From: Kocuria dechangensis | GTDB lineage: Bacteria > Actinomycetota > Actinomycetes > Actinomycetales > Micrococcaceae | Assembly (NCBI RefSeq): GCF_014636775.1 | Contig: NZ_BMEQ01000022.1 | Coordinates: 1 to 64,000 of the forward strand | Direction: 5' to 3' | Length of the DNA stretch: 64,000 nt | Part shown: in pieces, positions 58,896 through 64,000 of the stretch | Numbering within the stretch: the first letter of the stretch is position 1 | Layout of the letters: every line of letters starts with the position of its first letter | Notes under the pieces: model-generated | Told to the model about the DNA's origin: nothing | Database searches by the model: none | Seen by the model: the letters and a program-made list of their open reading frames with translations, nothing else | Position numbers and translations under genes: made by a program

Positions 58896-58911
58896 GATGA
58901 ACATGTTCACA
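58896..58911 (+). promoter_or_regulatory. 16-bp palindromic operator, copy 2
   Basis: GATGAACATGTTCACA, identical to the minus-strand reading of 58331-58346. It ends 12 bases before the relaxase ATG, where a bound protein would block initiation. The local AT-rich stretch before it (TTGCATCATTGATAAATGAG) may be the promoter. Confidence 0.7.
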
Positions 58912-58922
58912 TTGCGTGTGTG

Positions 58923-61900
58923 ATGACCGTCCACAAGCTCAGCGCAGGCGACGGGTATGCCTACTACACCAGTGAGGTCGCCTCCGCCGATGAGCTGCGC
59001 GCTGAGGGTCGGGAGCTGGGCGACTACTACACCGTGGAAGGGATGCCGCCGGGGCAGTGGGTCGCCCACTCCCAGGCCCTGCTGGGGGTGGCCGGTGAGG
59101 TGACCGAGGCGCAGATGGCGGCGCTGTTCGGGGAGGGCATCCACCCCGAGGCCGACCGCATCCTGGCTGAGGGCGGCACCCAGAGCGATGTGGCCTTGGG
59201 CCAGAAGTACCGCCGGTACACCACCGCTGACACGGAGCTGGTCCGCCGGCTGGGCGAGGAGATCGCCCGGCACGAACGCACCACCGGGGCGGCGCCGTCG
59301 AAGGAGCAGGCGCGGGCCATCAGGGGTCGAGTGGGCGGCCAACTCTTCCGGGAGATGCACGGCCGCGACGCGAAGAACAGCTCCGAGCTGGGCCGGTTCA
59401 TCACGGCCCAGACGACCCCGAGGCAGCAGACCGTGGCCGGCTACGACCTGGTGTTCTCCCCCGCCAAGTCGGTCTCCCTGCTGTGGGCCCTGGGTGGGGA
59501 GGAGGCCCGCAAGGCCGTGGAGGCGGCGCACACCGAGGCCATCGCCGAGACCCTCTCCTTCCTCGAAAGAGAAGCCACCTTCACCCGGCGCGGGCGCAAC
59601 GGGGTGCGGCAGATCGACGTGGCCGGTGGTCTGGTGGCCACCCAGTTCCGTCACTACGACTCCCGCACCGGTGACCCGCACCTGCACGACCACGTGGTGA
59701 TCGCCAACAAGGTCAAAGGGGTGGACGGCAAGTGGTCGTCGCTGGACGGGCGCACCCTGTACCGCATGGGGGTGGCGGCCTCGGAGACCTACAACGCCAA
59801 GGTCGTCGAGAAGGTCTGCGCCGCCCTGGGTGTGGCGGCGGTGCCCCGGGCGGCGGGTGGGGACGAGCCGATCTTCGAGATCGCCGGGATCGATCTGGAG
59901 GCCATCCACCACGCCTCCTCCCGCCGGGCCGACATCGCCGGCACCCTGAAGCACCTGGAGGCGGAGTTCACGCAAGCCCACGGCTACGCCCCGAGTCCGA
60001 AGCAGAAGATCGCCCTGGCCCAGCAAGCCACCCTCCAGTCCCGGCCGGCCAAGAAGAGCGCCCGGCGCCTGTCCGAGCTGGTCGAGCAGTGGGGCACCGA
60101 GTACGGGCAGCAGGTGAAGATGCCGGTCGGGGACGAGCTGCTGGAGCGCGTCCGTGCGGCCGCCACGGGACTGCCTACCGGCCCGGACGCTGCGCAGATC
60201 AACGTCAGTGAGCACGCCCGGCTGGTGGTGCACGAGCTGTCCCAGAAGCGGGCCACCTGGAGTGTCAACCACGTCCACGCCCAGACCCGCCGCCACCTCA
60301 AACAAGCCATGATCGGGCGCACCGTCCCCGACGACCTCGTCGCCCGTGTGGTCAACGAGGCAACCACCACGCACAGCCTGGCGGTCACCCCACACGCCGA
60401 TGTTCCCCGGTTGCCGGAGTTTGCCCGCGCCGATGGGACGAGCCAGTTCGTGCGCTCCGACGCGCACCTTTACACCTCCCGGGAGGTGCTGGCCGCCGAG
60501 CACCAGGTGCTGGCCGCCGCCCAGCGCACCGTCATCCCCGCCGTCTCCACCGAGCGGTTCGAGGAGGTCCTGGCCGCCCACACCGGCCCGCTCAGCGACG
60601 GCCAGGTGGCCCTGGCCCGGGCCTTCGCGTGTGATGAGAAGCTGCTGGCCCTGGGCATCGGTCCGGCCGGTGCCGGCAAGACCACCAGCCTGTCCCTGGC
60701 CGCCGACGCCGTGCGCGCCACCGGCGGCACCGTCGTCGGCCTGGCACCCACGGCGGCCGCGGCCGCGGTCATGGCGGGCGACATCGGGGCGCAGGCCACC
60801 ACCATCGACGCCTTCCTGATCGCCCACCGCACCGGGCGCACCGGGGCCGTGCAGCTGCACGCCGGTGACGTGGTGATCGTCGACGAGGTGGGCATGGTCA
60901 CCACCCCCAAACTCGCCGAACTGGTGACGGTGGCGGCCAGGCACGGGGCGGTGGTGCGCGCCATCGGTGACGACCGCCAGCTCGGGGCGATCGGCTCCGG
61001 CGGGGCCCTGCGCCTGCTCGATGCCCAGGTCGGAGCGACCCGGCTGGAGGCCGTGCACCGCTTCCGCGCGCCCGGCGAGGCCGCCGCTTCCCTGGCGCTG
61101 CGCGAGCCCCCGGCCGTTGGGGCGGACACCCCCTGGGCCTGGTACATGGAGAACAAGCGGGTTGTGGCCGGGGACACCGAGGCCATGGTCGACGCCGCCC
61201 TGCGGGCCTGGATCGCCGACACCCAGGCCGGCAAACGGTCCCTGCTGATCGCCTCGGACAACGCCACCGTCACCGAGCTCAACGCCCGGGCCCAGGCCGC
61301 CCGGGTCGCCACCGGGACCCTGGGCGCCACCGGGGAGTCCGTGGTGCTGCGCGACGGGTTGACAGCGCATGCCGGGGACGTGGTGGTGACCCGGCGCAAC
61401 GACCGCACCTTGGCGCTGAACGGCGGCAAGGACTTCGTGAAGAACAACGACGTGTGGGCCGTGGAGCACGTCGGGGCGGACACGGCCACGCTGCGCCACA
61501 CCGGACACGGGGGCAAGATCACCCTGGACGCCGAGTACCTGGCCGCCCACGGGCAGCTGGGTTATGCGGCCACCGTGCACCGCGCCCAGGGCGCGACCGT
61601 GGACACCGCACACGCCATCCTGGATGCGGCCACCGACCGGGCCGCCGCCTATGTGGCCGCCACCCGGGGCCGGGAGACCAACCAGCTCTACGTCGCTCTG
61701 GCCGACGGTGAAACCCGCGACGAGGCGCTGGCCACCATCGCCGGCGCCTACGACCGCAACCTCTCCGCCCACGAAACGGTGGCCGCTGAGGCCATGCGCA
61801 ACGGTGACGTCGCCACCCTGGCCGGGGTCTACCGCGAGACTCACGATGCGGCCTGGACGGCCAAGACCCGCACGATGGCTGTTGAGGTTTTGGGCGCGGA

Positions 61901-63431
61901 GAAGGCTGCGGAGCTCACCGGGGCCGAGGCGTGGGGGGCGGTGGCCACGCACCTGCACACCGCTCAGGATCAGGGCCTGGACCCGGCCGCACTGCTGTCC
62001 CGGGCGGTGCACCAGCGCGGTTTCGGGGACGCCGCAGATCCGGCCGCGGTGCTGGCTTGGCGCCTGGAGCACCAGATCGAGACCGCCCGGGCCATCCTCG
62101 ACACCACCGACCGCCGGCCCCTGGGCAACCTCACTGATGCGCACCTGGCCCGCCTGGCCGACCGCACCCGGGCACTCCAGGACCAGGTGCTCGAGGACCC
62201 CCAGTGGGCGACCCACCCCTTCGCGCTCATGTCCTCGGCCGAACTGGACGAGACCCTCCGGCTCGGCCTGGCGCAGCTGGAGGCCATGCCTCCGGAGCGG
62301 TGGACCTCCACCACCGCCGCGAAGCTGGACTGGATGACCCGCACCATGAGTGCCGAGCAGGAACGCCGGGCGGGTCTGTCCCCGGCCCAGGCGGGCCTGG
62401 AGCAGATTGCCCGGGGGGAGCGCACCCGCTCCGACTCGTCCGTGTCCATCGGTGAGGCCATCGCCGCTGAACAGCAGGTGCGCGCGGTGGCCGCCAAGAC
62501 CCCTCCCCCGCGCCCAGTGGCGGACGGACGGCGGGTGAGCGAGGACCTGGCCCCCACCCCGCTGATGAACGACCCACAGGTGCCGACCGAATACCGGGAG
62601 CAGCTGGAACGACTACGGACCCGCATAGAGCAGCGCGTCATGGTGCGCGGTGCCGAGCTGGCCGAAACCCGCCCGGAGTGGACCGCGGCGCTGGGGCCGG
62701 TCCCCTCCAAGCCGGCGAAGACGGCGGAGTGGCACCAGGTTGCCGCGGAGGTCGAGGCGTACCGGACCCGCTACAACATCGGGGCCCATGAGACGGCGCT
62801 GATCCCGAAGGCGCACCGCCAGGACCCGGTGGCGGCCACGCTGATTGCTCGTGCCACCGCGCTGCACAAGCACTCGATGCTGACCACCGCCGCCCCGCAG
62901 ACGCCGGCGCAGATCCGCCAGGCCGTCGACGAGGCGCATGTGGCCGAACGGGTCCGCGCTGTTCCTCCCCAAGCTCAGGAGGTCCTCGAGGCGCTGCGGG
63001 CCGCCCGTGGGCAGGCCGCCGACCCGCTGCCCCACACCCAGGCCCGGGCGGCCGCGGTCACCGAGGCAGCCAAGGCCGTCACCGCCCAGACGCCCGAGCG
63101 GCCGCTGAGCACCGATGAGCTTATTGCCCGCGCCGTGGCCCGCCACCGCGCCACGACCCAGCAGGCCGGCCCGGCCACCGGCACGTCCACCTCCCACGAG
63201 CCGGCCACTCCCGCACCGACGCCGAAGAAGGAGCCCGAGGTGTCCGAGAGCACCGAGCAGTCCCGTCAACAGGCCTCAGGACCGTCCTGGCGCGCTCAAC
63301 ACGCCCAGGTCGCCAAGCGCCTCAAGGCCGCTGAGCGAACTGAGCAGACGGTTAAGTGTCAGGAAGACCGGGCCGCAGCCACCCGGCGCGCGGCCGACCG
63401 CACCCGCCGCGACGACGGTCGCAGCCTCTAA
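58923..63431 (+). CDS. traA: MobF-family relaxase/helicase (TraA/TrwC type)
   Basis: The 1502-residue protein starts at the ATG at 58923. The N-terminal TrwC relaxase domain opens MTVHKLSAGDGYAYYTSEVA with candidate catalytic Tyr residues 12, 14 and 15. The metal-binding triad is in HYDSRTGDPHLHDHVVIANK (His 253, 255, 257). The TraA-type helicase has Walker A GPAGAGKTTSL from residue 580 and Walker B VIVDEVGM near 651-658. AATVHRAQGATVDTAHAILD and YVAATRGRETNQLYVALADG near 880-920 complete the UvrD-like core. The C-terminal 500 residues are helical and Ala-rich. It nicks oriT, stays covalently bound, and unwinds the strand for transfer. No type IV secretion genes are in the window. Confidence 0.95.
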   Translation: MTVHKLSAGDGYAYYTSEVASADELRAEGRELGDYYTVEGMPPGQWVAHSQALLGVAGEVTEAQMAALFGEGIHPEADRILAEGGTQSDVALGQKYRRYTTADTELVRRLGEEIARHERTTGAAPSKEQARAIRGRVGGQLFREMHGRDAKNSSELGRFITAQTTPRQQTVAGYDLVFSPAKSVSLLWALGGEEARKAVEAAHTEAIAETLSFLEREATFTRRGRNGVRQIDVAGGLVATQFRHYDSRTGDPHLHDHVVIANKVKGVDGKWSSLDGRTLYRMGVAASETYNAKVVEKVCAALGVAAVPRAAGGDEPIFEIAGIDLEAIHHASSRRADIAGTLKHLEAEFTQAHGYAPSPKQKIALAQQATLQSRPAKKSARRLSELVEQWGTEYGQQVKMPVGDELLERVRAAATGLPTGPDAAQINVSEHARLVVHELSQKRATWSVNHVHAQTRRHLKQAMIGRTVPDDLVARVVNEATTTHSLAVTPHADVPRLPEFARADGTSQFVRSDAHLYTSREVLAAEHQVLAAAQRTVIPAVSTERFEEVLAAHTGPLSDGQVALARAFACDEKLLALGIGPAGAGKTTSLSLAADAVRATGGTVVGLAPTAAAAAVMAGDIGAQATTIDAFLIAHRTGRTGAVQLHAGDVVIVDEVGMVTTPKLAELVTVAARHGAVVRAIGDDRQLGAIGSGGALRLLDAQVGATRLEAVHRFRAPGEAAASLALREPPAVGADTPWAWYMENKRVVAGDTEAMVDAALRAWIADTQAGKRSLLIASDNATVTELNARAQAARVATGTLGATGESVVLRDGLTAHAGDVVVTRRNDRTLALNGGKDFVKNNDVWAVEHVGADTATLRHTGHGGKITLDAEYLAAHGQLGYAATVHRAQGATVDTAHAILDAATDRAAAYVAATRGRETNQLYVALADGETRDEALATIAGAYDRNLSAHETVAAEAMRNGDVATLAGVYRETHDAAWTAKTRTMAVEVLGAEKAAELTGAEAWGAVATHLHTAQDQGLDPAALLSRAVHQRGFGDAADPAAVLAWRLEHQIETARAILDTTDRRPLGNLTDAHLARLADRTRALQDQVLEDPQWATHPFALMSSAELDETLRLGLAQLEAMPPERWTSTTAAKLDWMTRTMSAEQERRAGLSPAQAGLEQIARGERTRSDSSVSIGEAIAAEQQVRAVAAKTPPPRPVADGRRVSEDLAPTPLMNDPQVPTEYREQLERLRTRIEQRVMVRGAELAETRPEWTAALGPVPSKPAKTAEWHQVAAEVEAYRTRYNIGAHETALIPKAHRQDPVAATLIARATALHKHSMLTTAAPQTPAQIRQAVDEAHVAERVRAVPPQAQEVLEALRAARGQAADPLPHTQARAAAVTEAAKAVTAQTPERPLSTDELIARAVARHRATTQQAGPATGTSTSHEPATPAPTPKKEPEVSESTEQSRQQASGPSWRAQHAQVAKRLKAAERTEQTVKCQEDRAAATRRAADRTRRDDGRSL

Positions 63432-63595
63432 GCGCCATATCGACAACAATTAGCGGTGCCCTGATAGGTCGGTTGCTGCTCCCGCCCCGACGACGAACAC
63501 CTCTCTCAGCCGCCCTCGGACACCAACGAGCCGGGCCTCAGATGAGGTCGGCCAGGAGGGGCTACCGGCGGACCTCGCCCAGCTGCGGGGCAATG

Positions 63596-63614
63596 GGGAC
63601 TATCGCAGTAACGG
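63596..63614. repeat. IS256-type terminal sequence fragment
   Basis: GGGACTATCGCAGTAACGG is identical over 19 bases to the right-end terminal repeat of the IS256 element (25960-25978, reverse complement). It is interrupted by the ISL3 end at 63613. The rest of the gap from 63432 shows no gene. Confidence 0.75.
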
Positions 63615-64000
63615 CTCTGTCGCACTTTCGGTGATTGGGTGGGCGTCCGTCAGCCGAGGAGGATGCGGTGGCGGAGCAGGATGAAGCCGGCTCGGCCGTA
63701 CATCTGTCGTTTGAGCATTTTCGTGCGCGTGTTCACGCCCTCGGTTCTGCCGTTGTGGTGGGGTGTGGTGAGCGCGGCGATGACGGCGTCATGGTCCTGT
63801 TCGAGTCCACGGGCGAAGGAGTGCACGTGCGCCAGGTCGGCAGACTGGGCGGCGCGGATCCAGGTCTGGAGTCTGGCCGGGTTGGTCTGTTCGGGCTTCA
63901 AGAGGCCGGCGAAATCCCGGATCAGGCAGCGCAGAGCGGTCATCTGCGGGCATGAGGCGGCGAGCCGGTCACAACGCTCGCTCTGCCGATCGGTCAGGTG
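63613..64000 (-). mobile_element. ISL3-family insertion sequence (right part beyond the edge)
   Basis: The element end appears to be GGCTCTGTCGCACTTTCGG at 63613, typical of ISL3-type ends, followed after 37 bases by the transposase stop codon. Only one end is in the window. Confidence 0.65.
63650..64000 (-). CDS. ISL3-family transposase, C-terminal part (runs off the right edge)
   Basis: The frame is open from the window edge to the stop at 63650, about 116 residues. It contains HLTDRQSERCDRLAASCPQM, FAGLLKPEQTNPARLQTWIR and SFARGLEQDHDAVIAALTTP. The family end HHNGRTEGVNTRTKMLKRQM, YGRAGFILLRHRILLG follows. The Glu of GRTEG is the final DDE residue. No lesion is visible in this part. Confidence 0.9.
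   Translation of the reverse strand, partial: HLTDRQSERCDRLAASCPQMTALRCLIRDFAGLLKPEQTNPARLQTWIRAAQSADLAHVHSFARGLEQDHDAVIAALTTPHHNGRTEGVNTRTKMLKRQMYGRAGFILLRHRILLG

Larger units (their letters stand above)
58314..58922. other. Divergent control region and candidate oriT
   Basis: About 600 bases between the accessory gene and the relaxase with no supported gene. It contains the paired 16-bp operators, the perfect palindrome at 58571-58586 and a smaller inverted repeat CGTCAC/GTGACG at 58784-58799. MobF relaxases usually nick just upstream of their own operon, so the nic site is expected here. No nic consensus is recognised. Confidence 0.5.

Noticed and set aside
58881-62216. An 1111-codon open frame antisense to the relaxase
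   Set aside because: The plus-strand relaxase has all catalytic motifs; the antisense frame is low-complexity Gly/Val/His and arises from high-GC codon bias.
1-64000. CRISPR arrays, tRNA or rRNA genes
   Set aside because: No regularly spaced repeats, tRNA cloverleaf ends or rRNA core sequences were noticed on reading; a covariance search was not possible.

Overview
The window reads as part of a mobile, probably plasmid-borne accessory region from a high-GC actinobacterium, most likely one of the Micrococcales (Kocuria, Arthrobacter or Citricoccus type). The reasons are the high G+C, the many GTG starts with AAGGAGG-type ribosome sites, an Lsr2 protein, a DUF4193 protein, actinobacterial CYTH-CHAD, PPK2 and ArsC-like families, and a 1502-residue MobF relaxase. 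No rRNA, tRNA, replication initiator, partition gene or CRISPR array was recognised. The genus is inferred only from the style of the proteins.

Layout. 1-5.1 kb: a truncated IS5-type transposase, a lipoprotein, a membrane protein, a NUC1 nuclease, and lsr2 with a partner gene. 5.2-8.8 kb: an intact serine resolvase with a palindromic upstream region, followed by partly decayed small genes and a resolvase relic. 9.2-16.8 kb: a potassium module, with an APC-type permease, a KdpD-like kinase lacking the usual N-terminal domains, a KdpE-like regulator, TrkH/KtrB and TrkA/KtrA. 16.9-19.4 kb: a rifamycin phosphotransferase (Rph)/PEP synthase-like enzyme. 19.65-24.4 kb: a VOC relic cut by a resolvase relic, then a small-molecule cluster (MaoC, HxlR regulator, tautomerase, a deleted aldo/keto reductase, PaaI thioesterase, MFS). 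24.56-25.98 kb: a complete IS256-family element.

26.1-37.4 kb is a stress island: DedA, PPK2, CYTH-CHAD, a universal stress protein, a SnoaL-like protein, a DUF4193 protein and several small proteins. Three of its small families occur twice. One of these is an ArsC/low-molecular-weight phosphatase family in which the visible catalytic residues are replaced in both copies.

37.6-53.9 kb is bounded by two nearly identical tyrosine recombinase genes in the same orientation. Between them lie an IS30 element nested inside a 48-bp inverted repeat and an apparently single-operon catabolic cluster: acyl-CoA dehydrogenase, CoA-transferase, MLE-type enolase-superfamily enzyme, alpha-methylacyl-CoA racemase, MHS transporter, benzaldehyde-dehydrogenase-like ALDH, GlcD-type flavin dehydrogenase, EtfB, EtfA, then a LysR regulator. 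The set suggests uptake, CoA activation, epimerisation and ETF-linked oxidation of a chiral or branched, perhaps aromatic, carboxylic or 2-hydroxy acid. The substrate is not identifiable from sequence.

54.3-57.9 kb holds an alpha/beta-hydrolase-fold protein without its catalytic Ser and His, several unknown proteins and an HNH nuclease. 57.9-63.4 kb is a mobilisation unit: a helical accessory protein diverging from the relaxase, with a shared 16-bp operator near both starts and a candidate oriT between them. The right edge is an ISL3-family transposase inserted into an IS256-type end.
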